This document shows positions 1 through 8,184 of a stretch of DNA of 64,000 bases, piece by piece. The notes beneath the pieces were generated by a model. The model searched no databases. It was given only the letters and a program-made list of their open reading frames with translations, and was not told the DNA's origin. Made by a program: the position numbers and the translations under genes. The stretch is from the NCBI RefSeq assembly GCF_012849055.1, contig NZ_CP051677.1:3239001-3303000 (forward strand). The letters are read 5' to 3'. The first letter of the stretch is position 1; the number at the start of each line of letters is the position of its first letter. The stretch is from Spirosoma rhododendri. Its GTDB lineage: Bacteria > Bacteroidota > Bacteroidia > Cytophagales > Spirosomataceae.

Positions 1-804
1 CCGTTTGGTCTCTTCATCGACCGAGTGGGAGGGGCGTTCCAGCGCGTAGGCGTCGGGCGCGTACTCGACGCGGTAGCCCCGTTGAGCAATGCGCAGCGAA
101 ATGATAAAATCGTCCAGGAGTGTGTCGGGCTCAACGGGTTCGTAGAGGGCCGTCCGCACGGCAAACAGCTCGCCAGCCGCCCCCACGATGGTATACAGCT
201 GAGCGTCCATCTTCTTCAGAAACGATTCGTAGCGCCAGTACAACCCTTCGCCACTACCCGCAGCCGACTCTTTTCCCTCCGTACTTATGCGTTTTTCGCC
301 CGTAACAGCCCCTACACTCGCCGGTGCGAAGCGGGCCACCAGCCGACTGATGGCTTCGAGGTTGAGGGTCGTGTTGGCATCAGTAAAAATGGTGATGTCG
401 GTCGATACCTGCTCCATCGCCCGGTTCATCGCCACAATCTTCCCCAGCCGTTCCGTGCCCGACAGTACGGCCAGACCCGGTATGTCGGCCTGGCGGCTCG
501 CGAGGTATTCCGCCGACCCGTCGGTCGATCCTTCGATTACAAACAGCAGGTTCAACTTATCGGCCGGATACGTCTGCGCCAGGCAGTTGTCGAGTTTGGC
601 GGGCAGGTAATCCCGTTCGTTGTAGGCCGGTACGATCATCGTTACGCTGGGAAGCGGCTCCGTCGGTTCGGTGGGGGGCGTTGCGTGGCCCCGGCGCAGG
701 CGAACCAGTACCCAGATTACGATGCCGTAGCCGAGGTAGGTGTAAAAAACAACAAAAGCCAGCCCCCAGAACAGCACGGCAGCCAGCGAATACAATAGGG
801 TCAT
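1..804 (-). CDS. Family 2 glycosyltransferase, membrane-anchored (3' end cut by window)
   Basis: The reading frame opens at an ATG at 804 and stays open for 268 codons to the window edge, so the C-terminus is missing. The N-terminus has a hydrophobic segment (about residues 5-35) ahead of a GT-A fold. Visible family motifs are VPAYNER near residue 58, a DAN motif standing in for DxD near residue 141 (FTDANTT), and a DDF segment near residue 228. This is the arrangement of processive or polysaccharide-assembling GT2 enzymes that use nucleotide-sugar donors at the inner membrane. It lies 20 bp downstream of another GT2 gene in a minus-strand exopolysaccharide cluster. The acceptor and sugar cannot be told from sequence. 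Confidence 0.88.
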   Translation of the reverse strand, partial: MTLLYSLAAVLFWGLAFVVFYTYLGYGIVIWVLVRLRRGHATPPTEPTEPLPSVTMIVPAYNERDYLPAKLDNCLAQTYPADKLNLLFVIEGSTDGSAEYLASRQADIPGLAVLSGTERLGKIVAMNRAMEQVSTDITIFTDANTTLNLEAISRLVARFAPASVGAVTGEKRISTEGKESAAGSGEGLYWRYESFLKKMDAQLYTIVGAAGELFAVRTALYEPVEPDTLLDDFIISLRIAQRGYRVEYAPDAYALERPSHSVDEETKR

Positions 805-824
805 TCGGATACTAGGTTTACGAA

Positions 825-1748
825 TTAAACGGGCGAGGTACTGGCCGAGTGGAGGTTCCACCACACCCCCCGTACAAACGCCTGTGCGTGTTGCCGTTTG
901 CCGCTAAGCACGTAGGTTGCCAGGTGCTTGGGCACCACACAACCCGCGAAAAATAAGTAAAAAACAAGCTTCTGCACCGGCGTACAGTGTCGACGCATAA
1001 ACAGAATCCGGTTGCGGGTCAGGTAGTACGTTTTCAGCGGACTGAACTCACCCACCGACATCGATTCCTTATGCAAGATGTGGGCCGATGGCTGGTAATA
1101 AATAACAAAACCCGCGTCGCGGATGCGCTGCGACCAGTCGAGTTCTTCGTAATACAGAAAAAAGCGTTCGGCAAACCGGCCCACTTTGTCGATTACGGCC
1201 CGCTTCACCAGCATGGCGCAGCCGTGGGCGAACGCCGTCGGGCCGGGTTGGTCGTAGCTGGCATCGTCGGGCAATTTGTAACCTACCGGTACGGCCGTAC
1301 CGGTCAGCATATTCATCGGATTGTAGCCTGCGTACTGCACCAGCGAAGGGTTGCTGAAAAACCGGATTTTGGGGCAGGTAACGCCGATACGATCGTCGGC
1401 TGCAAACGGCTTCAGCAATTCAGTCAGCAGATCGGCGTTGAGTTCGGTATCGTTATTAACGATGAAGAGATACTCACCGTTGGCGTTGGCGATCCCCAGG
1501 TTGTTGCCGCCCGTGAAGCCAAGATTTTCGTCGCTGCGGATGACCCGCACATTCGGATACTGGCCTGCGTCCAGACAACTGTTGAGTGATGGTTGCGACG
1601 CGTTGTCGACAACGATGATCTCTACGTTGGGGTGCGTCAGTAGCCGCGACGAGTCCAGAAACTGCCGGGTCACCTCCGCCTGATTGTAGTTGATCGTGAT
1701 AATCGATACCAGCGGAACGGGGCTGGTCAGACGTTCTCCTTCTGCCAT
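825..1748 (-). CDS. Family 2 glycosyltransferase (rhamnosyltransferase-like)
   Basis: The protein has 307 residues. It opens with a GT2 signature (SIITINYNQ) and has IIVVDNAS, the donor-site NNDTE motif near residue 97 and a later YYEELDWSQR segment typical of the WcaE/rhamnosyltransferase-type GT2 group. It has no N-terminal membrane helix; a hydrophobic stretch near residue 260 may touch the membrane. The start at 1748 overlaps the 3' end of the upstream sugar transferase by 22 bp, which implies translational coupling. It should add a sugar to the lipid-linked repeat unit begun by that enzyme. The specific sugar is unknown. Confidence 0.88.
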   Translation of the reverse strand: MAEGERLTSPVPLVSIITINYNQAEVTRQFLDSSRLLTHPNVEIIVVDNASQPSLNSCLDAGQYPNVRVIRSDENLGFTGGNNLGIANANGEYLFIVNNDTELNADLLTELLKPFAADDRIGVTCPKIRFFSNPSLVQYAGYNPMNMLTGTAVPVGYKLPDDASYDQPGPTAFAHGCAMLVKRAVIDKVGRFAERFFLYYEELDWSQRIRDAGFVIYYQPSAHILHKESMSVGEFSPLKTYYLTRNRILFMRRHCTPVQKLVFYLFFAGCVVPKHLATYVLSGKRQHAQAFVRGVWWNLHSASTSPV

Positions 1749-2965
1749 ACGCTGAATAGAGTCTGCCAGATAATGTACATGTCGGTTTTGAACGAGAATG
1801 TACTGGCGTATTCAATGTCGAGAGCGATGCGTTCGCTGTCGGTAACGGGGCCTTCACCTTTGGCCCGTTTCTTCACCTGCCACAGGCCCGTCAACCCGGC
1901 TGGTCCTGCAAACCGCTGCGCCGACGCGTCGGTTGTCAGTTTCTCCGCTTCGTAAAGCGGCAGTGGCCGGTTGCCCACCAGCGACATATCGCCGAACAAA
2001 ATGTTGAGTAATTGCGGCAACTCGTCGATGCTGCTGTTGCGTAAGAATGTGCCCAGCCGCGTGATGCGCGGATCGTTACGGAATTTCATAAACTTGGCCG
2101 CGCCTTCGGAGTCGGTCAGGTACTTCTTTTCGCACACAGTCTGATTCTCTTCAACGAGCGGCTGACGGCAACTAATTTGTAGTAGCTGACACTGTTCACA
2201 CCGGTAATCCTGCCCGTTAACTTCGATATTCGACTGTTCAGAGCTTTTGGCATAGATGTTGTGGTACTTCAGGTCTTTGATTAAACGGTCGGCCATTGCC
2301 TTCATGGTCCGAAATTTATACATATTAAAGACCCTGAAATTGGTACCAGCCCGTGCCGATTTATACAATATTGGACCTTTTGAGTCGAGTCTTATCAGCA
2401 CCGCTACGACAAGCAACAGGGGGGATAACACCAACAGTGCCGATAGCGACACGGCAATATCAATACCCCGTTTCCACCAGGGCAACCGAAACTGGAAATA
2501 GGCCGGTGTCGGGCTGATATAGGATTCGGCAGATAGATGTGTATTCAAGTCAAGGTAATAGTTAATCTTTGTCTGCCAGCTATCAGGGTCTTCCGTAAAG
2601 TCCAGTAAATCAGCGATTTTTTGGCGAGGTAGGGCGTGTGCCAGATCGGCGGTCTGTTGTGACTGTGTGATCAGAACCGGGACATGCTGTAGGCCAGCGT
2701 TGTTCATGAGCAGCTGCGTTACCGGTTGGGCGTTATGCGGGTCGGTCACAATAAGGCTGACATCGGCGTGATCGCGTAGCCACTGCCCGGCTTCTGTAGC
2801 GTTTGCCCATCGTACGACGGGGCAACGCAATTCGGCCAGCGTGGTGATCTGCGTGGCGACAACATTGTCAGATTCAATCAGTAGTAAACAGGAGGGGGTA
2901 GAGGAGTTCACAAACAAGGCGCTTAATGAATAAAAGCACTGTTTTGGTGAACAGTCAATACGCAC
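1727..2965 (-). CDS. Polyprenyl-phosphate sugar transferase with receiver-like N-terminal domain
   Basis: The C-terminal two thirds is a bacterial sugar transferase (WcaJ/PglC type) that starts exopolysaccharide repeat units on undecaprenyl phosphate. It shows a membrane hairpin near residues 170-195, KFRTM, NDPRITRLG, a DELPQL motif and a GLTGLWQV segment. Before it, about residues 25-145 read like a degenerate response-regulator receiver: a hydrophobic beta strand, an IVTDP segment and an ITQS segment, but without the acidic pair. An insert after KFRTM carries four cysteines (CxxC, then C, then C) that could bind a metal. The frame opens with GTG at 2965; a GTG at 2911 is another possible start. 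A response-regulator gene lies 67 bp upstream. Confidence 0.88.
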   Translation of the reverse strand: MRIDCSPKQCFYSLSALFVNSSTPSCLLLIESDNVVATQITTLAELRCPVVRWANATEAGQWLRDHADVSLIVTDPHNAQPVTQLLMNNAGLQHVPVLITQSQQTADLAHALPRQKIADLLDFTEDPDSWQTKINYYLDLNTHLSAESYISPTPAYFQFRLPWWKRGIDIAVSLSALLVLSPLLLVVAVLIRLDSKGPILYKSARAGTNFRVFNMYKFRTMKAMADRLIKDLKYHNIYAKSSEQSNIEVNGQDYRCEQCQLLQISCRQPLVEENQTVCEKKYLTDSEGAAKFMKFRNDPRITRLGTFLRNSSIDELPQLLNILFGDMSLVGNRPLPLYEAEKLTTDASAQRFAGPAGLTGLWQVKKRAKGEGPVTDSERIALDIEYASTFSFKTDMYIIWQTLFSVWQKENV

Positions 2966-3032
2966 TCTGTCCTGATTTTTGCTACGAAGTATGCAAAACT
3001 GCTGTGCGCTAGTCGTCCTGTTTGCCCATCAA

Positions 3033-3545
3033 TCAGGCACTCTGCTTGATGGGCTCACTGCGCCGAATAAGCGATAAAACGCGTGTTTTCTGTTGCCAAA
3101 ACGTTTTAATGTCGGGCAATAATCGAGCCGGAACAGGCTGGGAAAAAGCTGTCTCGTAGGCTGGCGATGCCGACCGGCGGAGCAACGCGTGCAGTTTAGC
3201 GCGTATTTCAAGCGGATTGAACGGCTTCAGCGCAAAGTCATCGACTCCGCTATTCAGGCTATTGATACGCGTATCGCTGTCAGTCGCGCCAGACAGTACC
3301 ATTACTGCTGTGTTGCGAAGGAATCGGTTCTCGCGAATAAATTTTGTCAGTTCCAGTCCGCTGAAGAAAGGCAGATTCAGTTCGGTCAGTACGCAATCGT
3401 AGTGGTTTCCTTGTGTGAGCATCCGGACAGCTTCTGGCCCGGTATTTGCTACAGAAATGTTGAAATCACTTTTCAGGTTTTGCACAAGTATGCCAGCTAT
3501 GTAAGGATTTCCATCAACGATAAGCAGGCGAGGTTTCGTATTCAT
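3033..3545 (-). CDS. Single-domain response regulator with Glu at the phosphoacceptor position
   Basis: The 170-residue protein is a receiver domain of about 120 residues followed by a short tail with no recognisable output domain. It keeps strand 1 (LLIVDG, Asp11), the conserved Ser85 and Lys107 (LKPF). The position that normally carries the phosphorylated Asp reads LTELNLP, so residue 55 is Glu. Glu often mimics the phosphorylated state, so the protein may be constitutively active or phosphorylation-independent; this is inference. It is the first gene of the minus-strand exopolysaccharide cluster and sits 67 bp upstream of a sugar transferase with its own receiver-like domain, so a role in controlling polysaccharide synthesis is likely. 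Confidence 0.88.
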   Translation of the reverse strand: MNTKPRLLIVDGNPYIAGILVQNLKSDFNISVANTGPEAVRMLTQGNHYDCVLTELNLPFFSGLELTKFIRENRFLRNTAVMVLSGATDSDTRINSLNSGVDDFALKPFNPLEIRAKLHALLRRSASPAYETAFSQPVPARLLPDIKTFWQQKTRVLSLIRRSEPIKQSA

Positions 3546-4196
3546 CAGTACGGGAATTTCAGTGTTGCATTTGTGGGTCTTCAGTAATTAAGACTAGTAA
3601 CTCTTTTCAAGGTTACTGATTTGCCAACACAATTCAGTTTTCCACGGAATCGTTGTAGTCCGTCAAAAGCCATAGTATCACGAATAAACTTGACTATTCA
3701 TGATACTTCTTTCGTATTGTAACTAATTGATTATCAGTGCTGATTTATACTCACAAGTGCCTCCTGAATAAGTGGGTAGATTGAGTATAAATACTCATAC
3801 ATAAAAAAGAGGTTAAAACTCGAAAATATCCTAAACGGTAGGTGTCTAACTATACACAACAGTTCATATAATCCTGATATAGTACCCGGCACTATCGTCC
3901 TTGATTGATTAACAAGTCTAATTGATGCCCTAACTTGGGCCTTTACTGTTGACATATCGCCACGATTATGTGGTACAAGATCAATCTCATCGTATACAAG
4001 TAAGGCAAGCTGGTCGGCTGTATCCCTTAGAATGATAATTTATACGAACAAGCGAATTAGTTGCCTGTTTATAGCCTGAGATACTGGTTAATTGGGCCTC
4101 GCATACGCTGGTCTGTCGACCAGTACACACTGATATTCTGGCCTGTGGTTATACCAGCTCATGAAGTTTTAAAACATATTTATACTAAACGTCTGT
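3546..4196. other. AT-rich intergenic region with no convincing gene
   Basis: This 651-bp gap separates the divergent response-regulator and DUF427 genes. It is clearly richer in A and T than the flanking genes. The only long open frame is a 73-codon minus-strand stretch (3955-3734) with no recognisable family, so it is not called. An imperfect inverted repeat at 3674-3707 is listed separately. The gap probably holds two divergent promoters; nothing else was recognised. Confidence 0.6.
3674..3707. promoter_or_regulatory. Inverted repeat, possible operator
   Basis: Two 13-base arms (3674-3686 and 3695-3707) match at 12 of 13 positions around an 8-base spacer. No T run follows on either strand, so it is not an obvious terminator. 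It lies about 130 bp upstream of the minus-strand response-regulator start, a plausible place for a dimeric regulator to bind. Function is inferred from symmetry and position only. Confidence 0.3.
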
Positions 4197-4481
4197 ATGA
4201 AAGCGGTCTGGAACGGGCAGGTAATTGCCGAAAGCGACGACACGGTTGTTGTCGAGAACAACCACTATTTCCCGAAGGAATCACTGCGGGCCGAGCTTAT
4301 CGCCGACAGCACGACACACACTACCTGCCCCTGGAAAGGTGTCGCTTCCTACTACACGCTGACTGTCGATGGGAAGAGCAACACGGATGCTGCCTGGTAC
4401 TACCCTGATCCCAAACCAGCCGCCAGTCAGATTAAAGACCGCGTGGCCTTTTGGAAAGGGGTTCAGGTGACAAACGAATGA
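4197..4481 (+). CDS. DUF427 domain protein
   Basis: This is a complete 94-residue DUF427 protein, close to the usual size of the single-domain family. Recognisable features are the opening KAVWNG-x-IAES strand, YFP near residue 25, the TTCPWKG motif near residues 42-48 and the YPDPKP segment near residue 69. The domain is a small beta-barrel of unknown biochemical role. Its stop overlaps the start of the ABC ATPase by four bases (ATGA at 4478-4481), so the three genes 4197-6765 are very likely one operon. The link with an osmoprotectant-type transporter is contextual only. Confidence 0.85.
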   Translation: MKAVWNGQVIAESDDTVVVENNHYFPKESLRAELIADSTTHTTCPWKGVASYYTLTVDGKSNTDAAWYYPDPKPAASQIKDRVAFWKGVQVTNE

Positions 4482-5212
4482 TCGATATTGCCCACCTGAC
4501 CCGGCAGTTTGGCGACTTTAAAGCCGTTGATGATCTGTCGCTGTCGGTGGCGGCTGGCGAAACGCTTGTGCTGCTGGGTACGAGCGGCTGCGGTAAAACA
4601 ACAACGTTGCGGATGATTAACCGGCTGGTCGAACCCGATAGCGGTACCATCTGCATTGATGGGAAAGACATCCGGCAACAATCGGCACCCGATCTGCGTC
4701 GGCGGATCGGGTATGTTATTCAGGACGGTGGCTTATTTCCACATTATACCATCGCCGATGCCATTGCCACGGTGCCGAAGCTGCTGGACTGGACGCCCGA
4801 TGACATCGACCGCCGAACCCGTGAACTGCTCGCCAAACTTCAACTTCCCGAAAGTAGCCTGTCTCGCTACCCGGCCGAACTGAGTGGCGGGCAACGGCAG
4901 CGTGTGGGTTTGGCCCGGGCGCTGGCGGCCCGACCTCCGGTGGTGCTGATGGACGAGCCGTTTGGTGCGCTCGACCCATTTACGCGTCGGCACGTCCGGC
5001 GCGAGCTGTTTGGGCTGAGTGAACTTAGCGAAACGACGGTGGTACTGGTCACGCACGACGTCAGCGAAGCCCTCGAACTGGCCGATCGCATTGCACTGAT
5101 GGATAAGGGCCGTATCGTACAGATAGGTACGCCCGACGACCTGCTGAGTAACCCTGCCAATGACTTCGTTCGCGATTTTCTGGACGACAAGCCCCGCCCG
5201 CTGCACGGATGA
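4478..5212 (+). CDS. ABC transporter ATP-binding protein, OpuC/EgtV type
   Basis: The 244-residue ATPase should energise import of a quaternary-amine-type solute (glycine betaine, choline, carnitine or ergothioneine). It has a Walker A motif GTSGCGKTT near residues 34-42, a Q-loop IQDGGLFPH, the signature LSGGQRQR, Walker B VVLMDEP and the switch histidine in VTHDVSE. It lacks the C-terminal CBS domains of OpuCA/ProV. An in-frame TTG at 4451 would give nine extra residues, but the ATG at 4478 overlaps the DUF427 stop as ATGA and is preferred. Its own stop overlaps the next start by four bases, so ATPase and permease are co-translated partners. Confidence 0.9.
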   Translation: MIDIAHLTRQFGDFKAVDDLSLSVAAGETLVLLGTSGCGKTTTLRMINRLVEPDSGTICIDGKDIRQQSAPDLRRRIGYVIQDGGLFPHYTIADAIATVPKLLDWTPDDIDRRTRELLAKLQLPESSLSRYPAELSGGQRQRVGLARALAARPPVVLMDEPFGALDPFTRRHVRRELFGLSELSETTVVLVTHDVSEALELADRIALMDKGRIVQIGTPDDLLSNPANDFVRDFLDDKPRPLHG

Positions 5213-6765
5213 CCGACTTCTTTACTTTCATTCGCGATCACGCCGATCAACTGCTCCGTCAGACGCTGACCCATATTGGGCTGACGTTCGTTTCGTTGCT
5301 ACTCGCCCTGCTGATCGGGGTGCCAACCGGTATTTTTATCGCCCGACATACGCGGCTGGCCAGTACGACGCTGGGTGTGGCTGGCGTGTTGCAAACGATT
5401 CCGAGCGTGGCCCTGCTGGGTTTTCTGATTCCGCTGTTAGGTATCGGCGTTGGCCCGGCCCTGGTGGCGCTGTTTCTCTACGCGCTGCTGCCGATTATCC
5501 GTAACACTTACGTGGGTATTACGGAGGTGAGCCCGTCGGTGAAAGATGCGGCCCGTGGGTTGGGTATGACCGAAAATCAAATTCTGTCGAAAGTCGAACT
5601 GCCACTGGCGCTGCCAGTGCTGTTTGCCGGGATTCGAACGGCGACGGTTATTAATGTGGGTGTTGCAACGCTGGCGGCTTATGTCGCGGCTGGCGGGCTG
5701 GGCGAATTTATCTTCGGCGGTATCGCGCTGAGCAACACGAGTATGATTCTGGCCGGTGCAATCCCGGCGGCTTTACTCGCGGTGGGCTTCGACGCGTCGC
5801 TGGCGTGGCTGCAACGGCAGTCGGGTCGGCGGATGCGGATAGGAGGGCTGGTATTTGTGGTATTGCTACCCGTATTGTCGGGGTTTACGCTGCTGTCGCG
5901 CAGTGGCGATAAGCTGGTCGCTGGGTTCGCGCATGAGTTCTACGGCCGGGCCGACGGCTATCCGGGTTTGCAGCAGACGTACGGGTTGCAGCTGACGCCC
6001 AAATTGATCGACCAGAATCTGATGTACGAAGCGATCCGGCGGGGGCAGGTCGATCTGATTAGTGGCTATTCGACAGATGGGCGGATCAAAGCGTTCGATC
6101 TGCTCGTGCTTGCCGATGATCGACACGCGTTTCCACCCTATGATGCGGCTCCTGTCGTGCGGCAGGCTGCGCTCGACCGGTATCCTGAACTGGAACCTGT
6201 TCTGAACAAACTCGCCGGGCGACTGACCGACTCGGTCATGACGACGCTTAACTACGAGGCCGACTATCGAAAACAGTCGCCGGAAGCGGTAGCGCGGCAG
6301 TTTCTGCAACGGGCGGGTCTGTACAAAACGCCCGCGCCCGGCGACCGGCCGCAGACGGTGGTGATGGGATCGAAGGTGTTTACGGAACAATACATACTGG
6401 CTGAGATTTACCGGCAGCTGATCGAGGGGCAGACCCAATTAAGAGTCGTGACGAAAACCGGGCTCGGCGGTACGCAAATCTGCTTCGATGCTCTCCGCAC
6501 CGGGGCCATTGATTTTTATCCCGAATACACCGGCACAGGGTTGCTCGTGATTTTACAGCCCCCGTCACCGGTGCTGAAAACCCTGCCTATGCAGCCCGAT
6601 TCGGTGTTTTCGTTCGTCGAAAAACGGTTTGCTGCCGACTATCAGTTGCGCTGGGAAAAGCCGCTGGGCTTCAGTAACAGTTACGCGCTGATGATGCGTC
6701 GTGAGCAGGCGCGTGAACTGGGTATTCGCTCGATCAGCGATCTGGTTCGTTATCTGAACAAGTAA
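5209..6765 (+). CDS. ABC permease fused to a substrate-binding domain with swapped lobe order
   Basis: The 518-residue protein begins with a binding-protein-dependent permease domain (about residues 15-205; the EAA-like loop DAARGLGMTENQ lies near 115). A further membrane helix (about 210-230) leads into an extracytoplasmic OpuC/EgtU-type solute-binding domain. In the usual family order the domain opens with the GSKxFTEQ half (GLGGT, YPEYTGT, GFNNTYAL) and continues into the half with DGYPGL, GQVD, YSTDGRI and FPPY. Here the second half comes first (about 234-375) and the GSKVFTEQ half is last (about 384-518), ending after SISDLVRY. This looks like a circular permutation. Partner of the upstream ATPase; the ligand is unknown. 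Confidence 0.9.
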   Translation: MTDFFTFIRDHADQLLRQTLTHIGLTFVSLLLALLIGVPTGIFIARHTRLASTTLGVAGVLQTIPSVALLGFLIPLLGIGVGPALVALFLYALLPIIRNTYVGITEVSPSVKDAARGLGMTENQILSKVELPLALPVLFAGIRTATVINVGVATLAAYVAAGGLGEFIFGGIALSNTSMILAGAIPAALLAVGFDASLAWLQRQSGRRMRIGGLVFVVLLPVLSGFTLLSRSGDKLVAGFAHEFYGRADGYPGLQQTYGLQLTPKLIDQNLMYEAIRRGQVDLISGYSTDGRIKAFDLLVLADDRHAFPPYDAAPVVRQAALDRYPELEPVLNKLAGRLTDSVMTTLNYEADYRKQSPEAVARQFLQRAGLYKTPAPGDRPQTVVMGSKVFTEQYILAEIYRQLIEGQTQLRVVTKTGLGGTQICFDALRTGAIDFYPEYTGTGLLVILQPPSPVLKTLPMQPDSVFSFVEKRFAADYQLRWEKPLGFSNSYALMMRREQARELGIRSISDLVRYLNK

Positions 6766-6775
6766 AAGAGCGTTT

Positions 6776-8098
6776 CTAAGTAGTCAGGGCTGGTTGTGGC
6801 TGTCGAAGTGTCAGCCAGAGTAGTAGTGCCGCTGCCAGCATCAGCGCACCACAACCTATACCCAGCGCCGACGTAGCAACGACCGGTTGTAGTTGTCCCG
6901 CCAGAAATATACCGGCAACGTCGGCCTGATTGCTGATTGCCATGTAAAACGCAAATTGAGACCCTTCGATCCCCCGCTGGCACAGGCTCATCAGCATAGG
7001 TAGGGCTGCAATGCTGAAGAGGGGTTCAAGCGTCTGGCGCACGATAAGTCCGGCGGTAGCCACCGTTGGGTTCGCCCACGAAGAAGCCGCCAGTGAAAAG
7101 GCAATGTGCAGCACGGCCATTCCCAGCGTTGTACCCAGCAGCATACGCTGCGCCCCGACGATATCGGCCAGCCACCCGCCCAGAAGGGCCAGAGCAACCG
7201 CCAGCAGGGTGCCGTAAGTGCCGCTCAGTACCGACACGGCGGTATCGGTCCAGCCTTCCTGCTGAATCAGATGGATGTAGTAAGCCCGTTGAAATAGTCG
7301 TTCGCCAATAAAAACCAGCGAGATAGCGCCGAAGATAACCAGCGGGCGGGGCATCAGGATAGCACGGACCAACGTCTGAAGCAGGGCACCAAACGACCAG
7401 TCGGGGCGGGCGACAGTTGGCTCATCAGCCGTATCGGTACTGATCACGCTGTTGGCGACGGGAGAACGACGTTTCAGCGACACGAACGCATCGCCCGGCC
7501 GTTCGCGGATGAAGAAAGTCAGGATGGTGAACGCAAACAACACCGCCGACTGAACCAGAGCCGCCACATGAAAGCTGCCCTCGCGAATGAGATACGCCAG
7601 CCCGGCTGCCCCGATCGCCTGCCCCACAACCATACCCCCCTTCATGAATGCATTGGCTCGGCCCCGTTCGGCCGTGGGCACCGTTGAAATCGCCAGCGCA
7701 TCGACGCTTACGTCCTGTAGGGAAGCAAAAACGCCGTGGAGCATGAAGGCTCCGGCCAGCATCGAAAATTGCGTAACGGGATTGTCGATCAGTAAGATAC
7801 CGCCCGATGCCAGCAGCGCCATGACCTGCGCGCCCAGCACCCACGGTCGGCGACGCCCCATTGCCGATGCCTGAAACCGGTCGACGAGTGGCCCCCAGAG
7901 GAACTTAAACCCCCACGGCAGGCCAACGAGCGCCCCGAAGCTGCCCAGTGCCTGCGGAGTCAACCCCTCGGCTGTCAGGTAGTTGGTAACGGCGGTCAGC
8001 GCGAAGCCCGACGGCAGGCCCTGCATAACGTACAGGTAGAAAAACGCGCCGTACCGCAGTGAACGCCGTTGCGACAGAATCAGTGGTGATGCCCTCAT
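6776..8098 (-). CDS. Major facilitator superfamily transporter, AmpG-like
   Basis: The protein has 440 residues and about 12 predicted membrane helices. It has the AmpG-type opening (YLYVMQGLPSGF), the loop WGPLVDRF near residue 70, and DVSVDALAI near residue 130 as in AmpG and related PAT/MFS carriers. AmpG imports anhydro-muropeptides for peptidoglycan recycling, but the family in Bacteroidota is broad, so the substrate is not certain. Its 3' end converges on the permease gene with only 10 bp between the stops and no hairpin there. Upstream lies an inverted repeat and then the glycosylase gene on the same strand. Confidence 0.82.
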   Translation of the reverse strand: MRASPLILSQRRSLRYGAFFYLYVMQGLPSGFALTAVTNYLTAEGLTPQALGSFGALVGLPWGFKFLWGPLVDRFQASAMGRRRPWVLGAQVMALLASGGILLIDNPVTQFSMLAGAFMLHGVFASLQDVSVDALAISTVPTAERGRANAFMKGGMVVGQAIGAAGLAYLIREGSFHVAALVQSAVLFAFTILTFFIRERPGDAFVSLKRRSPVANSVISTDTADEPTVARPDWSFGALLQTLVRAILMPRPLVIFGAISLVFIGERLFQRAYYIHLIQQEGWTDTAVSVLSGTYGTLLAVALALLGGWLADIVGAQRMLLGTTLGMAVLHIAFSLAASSWANPTVATAGLIVRQTLEPLFSIAALPMLMSLCQRGIEGSQFAFYMAISNQADVAGIFLAGQLQPVVATSALGIGCGALMLAAALLLWLTLRQPQPALTT

Positions 8099-8136
8099 GG
8101 ATTGACAACGCCCTGTACCGGCTGCGGTGTTTACAA

Positions 8137-8178
8137 ATTGCGGGCAAAGCAGTACGAACGGGCAGCTTTGCCCGCAAT
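8137..8178. terminator. Inverted repeat between glycosylase and transporter genes
   Basis: Perfect 14-base arms (8137-8150 and 8165-8178) enclose 14 bases. The element lies just downstream of the minus-strand glycosylase stop and upstream of the transporter start. It has no long T run, so it is a candidate terminator or mRNA-end hairpin for the pdxA-yicC-glycosylase group rather than a proven one. Confidence 0.45.
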
Positions 8179-8184
8179 CAGTAG

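Noticed and set aside
3734-3955. 73-codon minus-strand frame in the AT-rich gap
   Set aside because: No family, signal peptide or ribosome-binding site was seen, and the length is expected by chance in AT-rich DNA.
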